Part shown: piece after piece, positions 42,011 to 50,138 of the stretch | How the letters are laid out: each line of letters opens with the position of its first letter | How positions within the stretch are numbered: the first letter of the stretch is position 1 | Translations under genes and position numbers: made by a program | The notes under the pieces: model-generated | Database searches by the model: none | Told to the model about the DNA's origin: nothing | Seen by the model: only the letters and a program-made list of their open reading frames with translations | From: Neorhizobium petrolearium | GTDB lineage: Bacteria; Pseudomonadota; Alphaproteobacteria; Rhizobiales; Rhizobiaceae | Assembly (NCBI RefSeq): GCF_017873175.1 | Contig: NZ_JAGGJW010000015.1 | Coordinates: 1 to 64,000, forward strand | Reading direction: 5' to 3' | DNA: 64,000 nt

Positions 42011-43530
42011 CTGCGGCCGAGGTCAGTTCTTCCGCTCCGCTCATGGAGGCAATGGGTCTTTCCAAAACGTTCGGCATCGTCGAGGTCCTGAAGGATATCA
42101 ACCTCACCGTCCGGGCAGGCGAGGTGCACGCGATTATCGGCGAAAACGGCGCCGGCAAATCGACGCTCATGAAGATTCTCGCCGGCAACCTGGCTCCCAG
42201 CCGGGGCGAGATCAGGATGGATGGCGAGGCGGTCAGCTTCTCCGGTCCGGTGGATGCGGAGCGCCGCGGCATCGTTCTGGTGCACCAGGAAATCCTGCTC
42301 GCGCCCGACCTCACGGTCGCCCAGAACATCTATCTCGGCCGCGAGCTCAAGAAGGGGATCGGCGTCGATGACCGCGCCATGAACGAGGGGGCCGCAAAAG
42401 CCATCCGCGATCTCGGCGGCGATATCGATCCGAATGCCATCGTCTCGCGCCTGTCGATCGCCCAGCGCCAGATCGTCCAGATCGCCCGTGTGCTGCTCGT
42501 GCCGCATCGCATCGTCATCTTCGACGAGCCGACCGCGTCGCTTACGCCGCATGAGACCGAGGCGCTCCTGAAGGTCATCAGGGATATCCGCGCCAAGGGC
42601 GTCGGCGTGCTCTACATTTCCCACCGCCTGCCGGAGGTGAAGGAGATTGCCGACCGCGTAACGGTGCTGCGCGACGGACGCCTCGTCGCCTCCCATGCAG
42701 CGAGCGAACTCGAACCGGCCGACATGGCCCGCCTCATGGTCGGCCGCGACGTGGCCAAGCTCTATCCGGACCGTCACGCCGCGGAAGTCCGGGAAACAGT
42801 GCTGGAGGTCGAGCACCTCAACGTTCCGGGCTATGCGCAGGATGCGTCCTTCCGGCTGCGAAAGGGCGAGATCCTCGGTTTTGCGGGCCTTGTCGGCGCC
42901 GGCCGAACGGAATTGATGGAAGGGCTCGTCGGCCTTCGCCCGAGCCGCGGCACCGTGCGCCTCAATGGCCAGCCGGTCGATTTCCGCCAGGTCCACACGA
43001 GCCTCAAGGCCGGCGTTGCCTATCTCTCCGAAGACCGCAAGGGCAAGGGCCTGCTGCTCACCAAGGATCTGCGTGTCAACCTGACGCTTGCCTCGCTCGG
43101 TAAATTCGTCGGCGCGTTGCAGATCGACCGGAAACGCGAGAGCGAAGCGCTCGACCAGGCGATCCGCGATTTCGACATCCGCACCGGCGCCAGGGACATC
43201 CTAGCCGGCCAGCTTTCCGGCGGCAACCAGCAGAAGCTTTTGATCGCCAAGATGATGATGCTCGATCCGCAGGTCGTCATCATCGATGAGCCGACGCGTG
43301 GTATCGATATCGGCAACAAGGAACAGATCTACAAATTCATCGCCAGGCTGGCGGACGAGGGGCGTTCGATCATCGTCGTCTCCTCCGAAATGCCGGAACT
43401 GATCGGCATCTGCGACCGCATTCTCGTCATGCGGTCCGGCCGGATCGTCGGCGAGGTGACGGGAGAACACATGAACGAGAACGAGATCGTCCAGCTTGCG
43501 ACGGGCGTCAAGACAGGGGAGGCTGCTTGA
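42007..43530 (+). CDS. Sugar ABC transporter, double ATP-binding protein (RbsA/XylG type)
   Basis: 507 aa with two ABC domains. The first has Walker A GENGAGKST and an altered signature LSIAQRQ. The second has a degenerate Walker A (GLVGAGRTE), signature LSGGNQQK and Walker B VVIIDEPTRGID. This is the carbohydrate-uptake (CUT2) layout. The ATG at 42007 lacks its own good Shine-Dalgarno and overlaps the stop of a short leader frame. It energises the permease encoded next. Confidence 0.92.
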   Translation: MTAAEVSSSAPLMEAMGLSKTFGIVEVLKDINLTVRAGEVHAIIGENGAGKSTLMKILAGNLAPSRGEIRMDGEAVSFSGPVDAERRGIVLVHQEILLAPDLTVAQNIYLGRELKKGIGVDDRAMNEGAAKAIRDLGGDIDPNAIVSRLSIAQRQIVQIARVLLVPHRIVIFDEPTASLTPHETEALLKVIRDIRAKGVGVLYISHRLPEVKEIADRVTVLRDGRLVASHAASELEPADMARLMVGRDVAKLYPDRHAAEVRETVLEVEHLNVPGYAQDASFRLRKGEILGFAGLVGAGRTELMEGLVGLRPSRGTVRLNGQPVDFRQVHTSLKAGVAYLSEDRKGKGLLLTKDLRVNLTLASLGKFVGALQIDRKRESEALDQAIRDFDIRTGARDILAGQLSGGNQQKLLIAKMMMLDPQVVIIDEPTRGIDIGNKEQIYKFIARLADEGRSIIVVSSEMPELIGICDRILVMRSGRIVGEVTGEHMNENEIVQLATGVKTGEAA

Positions 43531-44531
43531 TGAGTTCCGTCGCCACCGAAACCACCAAGGCGCCGAAGACCTCGAAGGACTGGGACATGGCGGCGGTCGC
43601 GCCGTTCATCGCGCTGGCGCTCCTCCTGGTGCTTGGCTATTTCGCGAACCCGAACTTCATATCGGTCGCGAACCTGATGAACGTCATCACCCGCAGCGCC
43701 TTCATCGCGATCATCGCGCTCGGCGCGACCTACGTGATCTCGTCGGGCGGGCTCGACCTTTCCGTTGGCTCGATGGTCGCTTTCGTCGCCAGCCTGATGA
43801 TCCTGTTCATGAATTCCGGCACGATTGCCGATCCGATGTTCATGCTGATTACCGCCATGCTGCTGGCGATCGCGCTCGGCGCAGCATGCGGGCTTTTCAA
43901 CGGATTGATCACCACGATCGGCCGGATCGAGCCCTTCATCGCCACGCTCGGTACGATGGGCATCTACCGGGGGCTCACCACCTGGCTTTCCCAGGGCGGC
44001 GCAATCACGCTGCGTGACCGCGAGCTGCAGGCGCTCTACCGGCCGGTCTATTTCGGTTCCATCGCCGGCATTCCGGTGCCGATCATCATCATCTTCGTCA
44101 CCGCCGCGATCGCGGCCTTCGTGCTCTACCGCACCCGTTACGGCCGGCATGTGATCGCAGTCGGGTCCAACGAGGACGTGGCACGCTATTCCGGCATCTC
44201 GGTCAACCGCGTGCGCACTATTGCCTATGTCGTGCAGGGGCTGTGCGTGGCGGTGGCCGTGCTCCTCTACGTGCCGCGTCTCGGCTCGACATCGGCCACC
44301 ACGGGCATCCTTTGGGAACTGCAGGCGATCACCGCTGTGGTGGTCGGCGGCACGGCACTCAGGGGTGGCGTCGGCCGCATCTGGGGGACGGTCTGCGGCG
44401 CCTTCATCCTGGAGATCGTCGGCAACATCATGCTGCTTTCGAACTTCATCAGCGAATATCTCATCGGCGCGATCCAGGGAGCGATCATCATCATCGCCAT
44501 GCTGGTGCAGCGGTCGCTGATGCGAAAGTAG
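43530..44531 (+). CDS. Sugar ABC transporter permease (RbsC type)
   Basis: 333 aa, about ten membrane helices, CUT2 permease. Conserved GLDLSVGSMVAFVASLM, GRIEPFIATLGTMGIYRGLT and GGTALRGGVGRIWGTVCGA match the RbsC/XylH family. The ATG at 43530 overlaps the ATPase stop (TGATG) and follows GGGGAGG. A single permease gene forms the homodimeric channel. Confidence 0.93.
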   Translation: MSSVATETTKAPKTSKDWDMAAVAPFIALALLLVLGYFANPNFISVANLMNVITRSAFIAIIALGATYVISSGGLDLSVGSMVAFVASLMILFMNSGTIADPMFMLITAMLLAIALGAACGLFNGLITTIGRIEPFIATLGTMGIYRGLTTWLSQGGAITLRDRELQALYRPVYFGSIAGIPVPIIIIFVTAAIAAFVLYRTRYGRHVIAVGSNEDVARYSGISVNRVRTIAYVVQGLCVAVAVLLYVPRLGSTSATTGILWELQAITAVVVGGTALRGGVGRIWGTVCGAFILEIVGNIMLLSNFISEYLIGAIQGAIIIIAMLVQRSLMRK

Positions 44532-44620
44532 CGAAAATCGAGAGAATCGGCCGGACATATTGGGGCAGGTCCGGAACGGAGGAATTCAAGAGACCCCGCA
44601 CAACATTTGGGAGAGAGACC

Positions 44621-45586
44621 ATGCGTAGAAGAACTTTCGGGCTTGCCGCTGCGGCGTTCGCTGCTTCGGTTGCCTTCGGCCCGGGCCTTGCCTTGGCCCA
44701 GGAGGAAAAGAAGGTGACGATCGGCGTTTCCATTCCGGCCGCCGACCACGGCTGGACGGCCGGCGTCGTGTTCCATGCCGAACGCGTCGCAAAGCTTCTG
44801 ATGGAAGAGCACAAGGGCCTCAACGTCATCGTCAAGACGTCGCCTGATCCGGCAAGCCAGGCCAATGCCGTGCAGGACTTGGCGGTCCAGGGGATCGACG
44901 GACTCGTCATCCTGCCGACCGATCCGGATCCGCTCGTCAACGCCATCCAGCAGGTGAAGGACAGTGGAGCCTTCGTGGCGCTTGTCGACCGTGCGCCTTC
45001 GAACAACGACAATTCGGTCCGCGACCTCTATGTCGCCGGTAACAATCCGGCGCTTGGCCAGGTCGCCGGCGAATACATCGCCAAGACGACCCCGAATGCC
45101 GAAGTTGTCGTCATCCGCGGCCTGCCGATCCCGATCGATCAGCAGCGCCAGGACGGTTTCGACAAGGGCATTGCCGGCTCCAGCGTCAAGGTGCTGGAAC
45201 GCCAGTACGGCAACTGGAACCGCGACGACGCCTTCCGCGTCATGCAGGACTACCTGACGAAATATCCGAAGATCGATGTGGTCTGGTGTCAGGATGACGA
45301 CATGGCCGTCGGCGTCCTCGAAGCCATTGAACAGGCCAAGCGCACCGATATCCAGTATATCGTTGCCGGCGCCGGTTCGAAGGATATGGTCAAGCGCGTC
45401 ATGGACGGCGACAAGATGGTCCCGGTCGATGTGCTTTACCCGCCGTCGATGGTGGCGACTGCCATGCAGCTCACCGCCGCCCATTTCTACGATCAGGTTC
45501 CGGTCAGCGGCGAATATATCCTCGATGCCACGCTCGTCACCAAGGACAATGCCGAGCAGTTCTACTTCCCGGATTCTCCGTTCTGA
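44621..45586 (+). CDS. Sugar ABC transporter, periplasmic substrate-binding protein
   Basis: 321 aa. A signal peptide ends near ALA|QEEKK (about residue 26), followed by a ribose/xylose-type (PBP type I) binding fold. VSIPAADHGWTAGV, QGIDGLVILPTDPDPL and VVWCQDDDMAVGVLEAIEQA stand out. TGGGAGAG precedes the ATG. It is last gene of the importer and is followed by a terminator hairpin. The ligand is probably a monosaccharide or small glycoside; the sequence does not say which. Confidence 0.92.
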   Translation: MRRRTFGLAAAAFAASVAFGPGLALAQEEKKVTIGVSIPAADHGWTAGVVFHAERVAKLLMEEHKGLNVIVKTSPDPASQANAVQDLAVQGIDGLVILPTDPDPLVNAIQQVKDSGAFVALVDRAPSNNDNSVRDLYVAGNNPALGQVAGEYIAKTTPNAEVVVIRGLPIPIDQQRQDGFDKGIAGSSVKVLERQYGNWNRDDAFRVMQDYLTKYPKIDVVWCQDDDMAVGVLEAIEQAKRTDIQYIVAGAGSKDMVKRVMDGDKMVPVDVLYPPSMVATAMQLTAAHFYDQVPVSGEYILDATLVTKDNAEQFYFPDSPF

Positions 45587-45596
45587 TCACCCACAG

Positions 45597-45627
45597 GAGG
45601 CGCGCCTTTCGCGGGCGCGCCTCTTTT
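45597..45627 (+). terminator. Terminator or attenuator after the sugar-binding protein
   Basis: GAGGCGCGC (45597-45605) pairs with GCGCGCCTC (45615-45623), followed by TTTT. It separates the ABC genes from the isomerase gene, which then starts 36 bases later; read-through may give lower enzyme expression. Confidence 0.78.
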
Positions 45628-45662
45628 CACGTCCAGCTTTTGATTTCCCCAGGAGGAAAACC

Positions 45663-46715
45663 ATGAAGACGATCAAGGGACCAGCCATCTTTCTCGGTCA
45701 GTTCGCAGGTGATGCCGCGCCGTTCAATTCCTGGGATTCGATTACCAAATGGGCGGCCGAAAAAGGCTATGTCGGCGTCCAGGTGCCGACCTGGGCCGGT
45801 CAGCTCATCGATCTTAAGAAGGCCGCCGCGTCCAAGGATTATTGCGACGAATTCGCCGGCATGGCGCGTGCGAACGGCATCGAGGTGACGGAGCTTTCCA
45901 CCCATCTGCAGGGCCAGCTGGTGGCGGTGCATCCGGCCTATGACGAAGCCTTCGACGGCTTCACCGTGCCGGAAATGCGCGGCAATCCGAAGGCACGGCA
46001 GGCATGGGCCGTCGAACAGGTGAAGATGGCGCTCTCGGCCTCCAAGCATCTCGGCATCAAGGCGCATGCGACCTTTTCCGGCGCGCTCGCCTGGCCCTTC
46101 ATCTATCCCTGGCCGCAGCGCCCGGCGGGCCTTGTGGAGACAGCCTTCGATGAACTCGCGAAGCGCTGGACGCCGATCCTCGACCATGCGGAGGACTGCG
46201 GCGTCGACGTCTGCTACGAAATTCATCCGGGCGAGGACCTGCATGACGGCGTGACTTTCGAGATGTTCCTGGAGCGCGTGAAGAACCACAAACGCGCCAA
46301 CATGCTCTACGATCCGTCGCATTACGTTCTGCAATGCCTCGACTATCTCGACCACATCGACATCTACAAAGACCGGATCCGGATGTTTCACGTCAAGGAC
46401 GCGGAGTTCAATCCGACCGGCCGACAGGGCGTCTATGGCGGTTATCAAGGCTGGGTCGGCCGCGCCGGGCGCTTCCGTTCGCCGGGCGACGGGCAGGTGG
46501 ATTTCGGGGCGATCTTCTCCAAGATGGCCGCCAACGATTTCGACGGCTGGGCCGTGGTCGAATGGGAATGCGCGCTGAAGAATTCCGAGGACGGGGCGCG
46601 CGAGGGCGCCGAGTTCGTCAAGGCGCATATCATCCGCGTGACGGAGAAGGCGTTCGACGATTTTGCAAGCGGCGGCACGGACGAGGCGGCGAATAGGCGG
46701 ATGCTCGGGCTTTAG
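45663..46715 (+). CDS. TIM-barrel sugar isomerase/epimerase family protein
   Basis: 350 aa, AP-endonuclease-2/xylose-isomerase-like barrel. Probable metal ligands are the Glu in VTELSTHLQGQL, CYEIHPGEDLHDG, MLYDPSHYVLQ, FHVKDAEF and VVEWECAL. AGGAGGAAAA precedes the ATG. It lies between an ABC sugar importer and a Gfo/Idh/MocA oxidoreductase, a pairing seen with YcjR/YcjS-type 3-keto-glycoside enzymes. The actual substrate is unknown. Confidence 0.87.
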   Translation: MKTIKGPAIFLGQFAGDAAPFNSWDSITKWAAEKGYVGVQVPTWAGQLIDLKKAAASKDYCDEFAGMARANGIEVTELSTHLQGQLVAVHPAYDEAFDGFTVPEMRGNPKARQAWAVEQVKMALSASKHLGIKAHATFSGALAWPFIYPWPQRPAGLVETAFDELAKRWTPILDHAEDCGVDVCYEIHPGEDLHDGVTFEMFLERVKNHKRANMLYDPSHYVLQCLDYLDHIDIYKDRIRMFHVKDAEFNPTGRQGVYGGYQGWVGRAGRFRSPGDGQVDFGAIFSKMAANDFDGWAVVEWECALKNSEDGAREGAEFVKAHIIRVTEKAFDDFASGGTDEAANRRMLGL

Positions 46716-46723
46716 GACTCATT

Positions 46724-46863
46724 GCACCTCACCCTAACCCTCTCCCCGTTTTGGCGGGGAGAGGGGACGTGCCCTGCCTGGTGGCGGAGAGAATGGAGAG
46801 GTTGCGGCATATTTCCTTCTCCCCGCGGGCGGGGAGAAGGTGCCCGGCAGGGCGGATGAGGGG
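46724..46863. repeat. RIME-like intergenic mosaic element, full copy 2
   Basis: About 140 bp running from CACCTCACCCTAACCC to GGCGGATGAGGGGC. Two inner palindromes (CTCCCCGTTTTGGCGGGGAG and CTCCCCGCGGGCGGGGAG) match those of the copy at 38382. It fills most of the gap between the isomerase and oxidoreductase genes; nothing else is visible there except the next ribosome binding site. Confidence 0.82.
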
Positions 46864-46907
46864 CGGCCGCTCTGTCATCGATAGTAGGTTTCAGGAGAGG
46901 ACATTTC

Positions 46908-48080
46908 ATGGCAATCGAAGGCAAGGACGATGAGACGCGCGAGCCCCGCATCCGGCTCGGCATGGTGGGTGGCGGCGCCGGCGCCTTCATCGGGGCGGTG
47001 CATCGCACGGCAGCAAGGCTGGACGACCAGTTCGAGCTTGTCGCGGGCGCGCTGTCGTCAACCCCGGAAAAGGCGATCGCCTCGGGGCGCGATCTCGGGC
47101 TCGACCCGGCGCGCACCTATGGTTCCTACAAGGAAATGGCGATCCGCGAGGCGCGCCTGAAGAACGGCATCGAGGCGGTCTCGATCGTGACGCCGAACCA
47201 CGTGCATTACGATGCGGCCAAGGAATTTCTCAGGCGCGGCATCCATGTGATCTGCGACAAGCCCCTCACCTCCAACCTCGCCGATGCCAAGAAGCTCAGG
47301 AAGGCGGCTGAGGAGAGCGATGCGCTCTTCATCCTGACCCATAATTACACCGGCTATCCGATGGTGCGGCAGGCGCGCGAGATGGTCCAGAACGGCGATC
47401 TCGGCAAGATCCGTATCGTGCAGGTGGAATATCCGCAGGACTGGCTGACCGAGGCGGTCGAGCAGACCGGCGCCAAACAGGCGGTCTGGCGTACCGACCC
47501 GGCCCAGTCGGGTGCCGGCGGCTCGACCGGCGATATCGGCACGCATGCCTACAATCTCGCGTCCTTCATCACCGGGCTGACGCTCGAAAGCCTCGCCGCC
47601 GATCTCGATACGTTTGTCGAAGGCCGCCGGCTCGATGACAACGCCCATGTGCTCCTGCGTTTCGAAGGCGGTGCCAAGGGCATGCTGTGGTGCAGCCAGG
47701 TGGCGCCGGGCCATGAGAACGGATTGAAGATCCGCGTCTACGGCACCAAGGGTGGCATCGAATGGGTGCAGGCCGATCCGAACTACCTGTGGTTCACGCC
47801 CTTCGGCGAATCGAAGCGGCTTCTGACTCGTGCTGGCGCCGGTGCCGGCCCGGCGGCTGCCCGGGTGTCCCGCATCCCGTCCGGCCATCCGGAAGGCTAT
47901 CTCGAAGCCTTCGCGACGATCTATACGGAAGCGGCACGCGCCATCAATGCCAAGAAGAAGGGCGTCGCTTTGGACAAGAGTGTCATCTACCCGACCGTCG
48001 ACGACGGCGTGAAGGGCGTGGCCTTTGTGGAAGCCTGCGTCGCATCCTCCAAGAGGAACGGGGCGTGGGTGAAGCTCTGA
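46908..48080 (+). CDS. Gfo/Idh/MocA-family oxidoreductase
   Basis: 390 aa. The N-terminal Rossmann domain has IRLGMVGGGAGAFIGAVHR, the conserved lysine is in VICDKPLTSNLADAKKL, and a catalytic-type His is in GSTGDIGTHAYNLASF. It probably oxidises a sugar or glycoside with NAD(P), such as to a 3-keto product, and works with the isomerase upstream. GGAGAGGA precedes the ATG. Confidence 0.92.
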   Translation: MAIEGKDDETREPRIRLGMVGGGAGAFIGAVHRTAARLDDQFELVAGALSSTPEKAIASGRDLGLDPARTYGSYKEMAIREARLKNGIEAVSIVTPNHVHYDAAKEFLRRGIHVICDKPLTSNLADAKKLRKAAEESDALFILTHNYTGYPMVRQAREMVQNGDLGKIRIVQVEYPQDWLTEAVEQTGAKQAVWRTDPAQSGAGGSTGDIGTHAYNLASFITGLTLESLAADLDTFVEGRRLDDNAHVLLRFEGGAKGMLWCSQVAPGHENGLKIRVYGTKGGIEWVQADPNYLWFTPFGESKRLLTRAGAGAGPAAARVSRIPSGHPEGYLEAFATIYTEAARAINAKKKGVALDKSVIYPTVDDGVKGVAFVEACVASSKRNGAWVKL

Positions 48081-48176
48081 GGCTGCGGTTATTCCGATAC
48101 CGTCTCGGGATGGCATTGCCGTTCCCGGGGCGGACTCTATGTAGTGATTGATATCATTGCAGAAGGGCAGCAGGGA

Positions 48177-48323
48177 ATGAACAGAAACGGCCTCTATTTG
48201 GTGATCGGTGCGCTCGTGGTCGTCGTGGTCGGGCTTGGCATCTACGCCTATCGGGAGGAAACCAAGCCTTCCGGCGTCGAAATACAGATCGGCAAGGACG
48301 GGGTTTCTGTTCAGGAAAACTGA
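48177..48323 (+). CDS. Small single-span membrane protein (48 aa)
   Basis: 48 codons, ATG preceded by AGGGCAGCAGGGA. A very hydrophobic helix (LYLVIGALVVVVVGLGIYAY, residues 6-25) is followed by a short polar tail ending in IGKDGVSVQEN. The clean N-in/C-out layout and codon use suggest a real protein; I recall similar small proteins in rhizobia. The antisense frame here is a shadow. Function unknown. Confidence 0.7.
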   Translation: MNRNGLYLVIGALVVVVVGLGIYAYREETKPSGVEIQIGKDGVSVQEN

Positions 48324-48443
48324 AAACGCCGGTTTCCGGCCATGATGGTTCGACAGGACCGCTTTTCATTCGGTGTTCCGGTGGTTGTTGTTCTGCAACG
48401 TTTCAGAATTGACGCGTCATGGCTGTACAACCGTGTCTTGCTT

Positions 48444-48461
48444 GGTTAAACCGCCGCCGAA
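48444..48461. promoter_or_regulatory. Shared motif, copy 1 (before the beta-glucosidase)
   Basis: GGTTAAACCGCCGCCGAA, 48 bases before the GH1 start. A copy with 16 of 18 bases identical lies 27 bases before metN at 50094-50111. It may be a regulator site or a conserved leader element. Confidence 0.4.
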
Positions 48462-48509
48462 AGAGGTCCGACAGACAGGCCACGCGTAACCCGATATGGC
48501 GGTATTCCC

Positions 48510-49898
48510 ATGACCGATCCCAAGATGTTCGCTCCCCAGACGTTTGCAGCCCGTTTCCCCGGCGATTTTCTGTTCGGCGTTGCGACCGCTTCCTACCAGA
48601 TCGAAGGCGCGACGAAAGCGGACGGTCGCAAGCCTTCCATCTGGGATGCCTTTTCGAACATGCCGGGCCGCGTCTACGGCCGCCACAACGGCGATGTGGC
48701 CTGCGATCATTACAACCGCTGGGAAGAAGACCTCGATCTCATCAAGGAGATGGGCGTCGAAGCCTACCGTTTCTCGATCGCCTGGCCGCGCATCATTCCG
48801 GACGGCACCGGGCGCATCAACGAGAAAGGGCTCGATTTCTACGACCGGCTCATCGACGGCTGCAAGGCGCGCGGCATCAAGACCTATGCGACGCTCTATC
48901 ATTGGGACCTGCCGCTGATGCTGATGGGCGACGGCGGCTGGGCGGCACGCTCCACGGCCTACGCCTTCCAGCGTTATGCGAAAGTGGTGATGGCCCGCCT
49001 CGGCGATCGGCTGGACGCGGTCGCGACCTTCAACGAGCCCTGGTGCATCGTCTGGCTTTCCCATCTCTACGGCATCCATGCGCCGGGCGAGCAGAACATG
49101 GAGGCGGCGCTTGCCGCCATGCATCACGTCAATCTCGCCCACGGCCTCGGCGTCGAGGCGATCCGGCATGTGACGCCGAACGTTCCGATCGGCATGGTCA
49201 TCAATGCGAATTCGGTCATCCCCGGCTCCGACAGCCCGGCAGATCTTGCCGCGGGCGAACGGGCCCACCAGTTCCACAACGGCGCCTTCTTCGATCCGGT
49301 CTTCAAGGGCGAATATCCGAAGGAATTTCTCGACGCGCTCGGCAACCGCATGCCGGCGGTCGAGGAGGGCGACCTGAAGATCATCAGCCAGAAGCTCGAC
49401 TGGTGGGGCCTCAACTACTATACGCCGACGCGCGTCCATGACGATCCGGAACGCAAGGGCGATTTCCCCTGGACAGTGGAGGCCAAGCGCGCCAGCGATG
49501 TCGAGACGGATATCGGCTGGGAGGTTTATGCGCCGGGCCTCAAGCTGCTGGTCGAGGACCTTTACCGCCGCTATGACCTGCCGGATTGCTACATCACCGA
49601 AAACGGCGCCTGCTACAACATGGAGCCGGTGAACGGCGAGGTGGATGACCAGCCGCGCCTCGACTATTATGTCGAACATCTTTCGGTGGTGGCCGATCTC
49701 ATCCGGGACGGTTATCCGATGAAAGGCTATTTCGCCTGGAGCCTGATGGACAATTTCGAATGGGCGCAGGGCTATCGCATGCGGTTCGGCCTCGTGCATG
49801 TGAATTACGAGACTCAGGAGCGGACGATCAAGAAGAGCGGCAAGTGGTATCGCGAGCTTGCCTCGCAATTCCCCAAAGGTAATCACGCGCCCCGCTGA
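48510..49898 (+). CDS. GH1 family beta-glucosidase
   Basis: 462 aa, typical for GH1. The acid/base Glu is in TFNEPW (about residue 175), the nucleophile Glu in YITENGACY (about 365), and sugar-binding residues in ATASYQIEGA and WSLMDNFEWAQGY. There is no signal peptide, so it acts on imported glucosides in the cytoplasm. The ribosome binding site is weak (GGCGG). It follows the sugar import and oxidoreductase genes, but a separate transcript is likely. Confidence 0.95.
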   Translation: MTDPKMFAPQTFAARFPGDFLFGVATASYQIEGATKADGRKPSIWDAFSNMPGRVYGRHNGDVACDHYNRWEEDLDLIKEMGVEAYRFSIAWPRIIPDGTGRINEKGLDFYDRLIDGCKARGIKTYATLYHWDLPLMLMGDGGWAARSTAYAFQRYAKVVMARLGDRLDAVATFNEPWCIVWLSHLYGIHAPGEQNMEAALAAMHHVNLAHGLGVEAIRHVTPNVPIGMVINANSVIPGSDSPADLAAGERAHQFHNGAFFDPVFKGEYPKEFLDALGNRMPAVEEGDLKIISQKLDWWGLNYYTPTRVHDDPERKGDFPWTVEAKRASDVETDIGWEVYAPGLKLLVEDLYRRYDLPDCYITENGACYNMEPVNGEVDDQPRLDYYVEHLSVVADLIRDGYPMKGYFAWSLMDNFEWAQGYRMRFGLVHVNYETQERTIKKSGKWYRELASQFPKGNHAPR

Positions 49899-50093
49899 TT
49901 TCACAGATGTGAGAAGATTTTTCCTGATTTCGCATTGAAAGGGAAAATCATCCCTGTCAAAATGCAGCCGCTCCGGGCATCAATGCGGCAGAAACGAGGC
50001 CGCTCCCGGCCAGGATGTGAAAGCCAAACACGATGCTCCGGAACACCGTCTGTCTTCGAATGTGCAGCCTGCTTGGCTAATGCATGCACAAGC

Positions 50094-50111
50094 GGTTAAA
50101 CAGCCGCCAAA
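50094..50111. promoter_or_regulatory. Shared motif, copy 2 (before metN)
   Basis: GGTTAAACAGCCGCCAAA, matching the site before the GH1 gene at 16 of 18 bases. It also holds a short GCGG/CCGC hairpin. The rest of 49899-50138 shows no gene and no terminator I can defend. Confidence 0.4.
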
Positions 50112-50138
50112 CGATCAGACATAATCCGTGAGTCCCAG

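Noticed and set aside
46724..46863. CRISPR-like repeat cluster
   Set aside because: The repeated units are inverted and of mosaic type without regular spacers, so this is a RIME-like element.
49899..50138. SAM-II riboswitch before metN
   Set aside because: The leader has GTTAAAC- and CAGCC-like pieces, but I could not build the required pseudoknot by eye, and a similar motif precedes a glucosidase gene. Left as a test, not a call.
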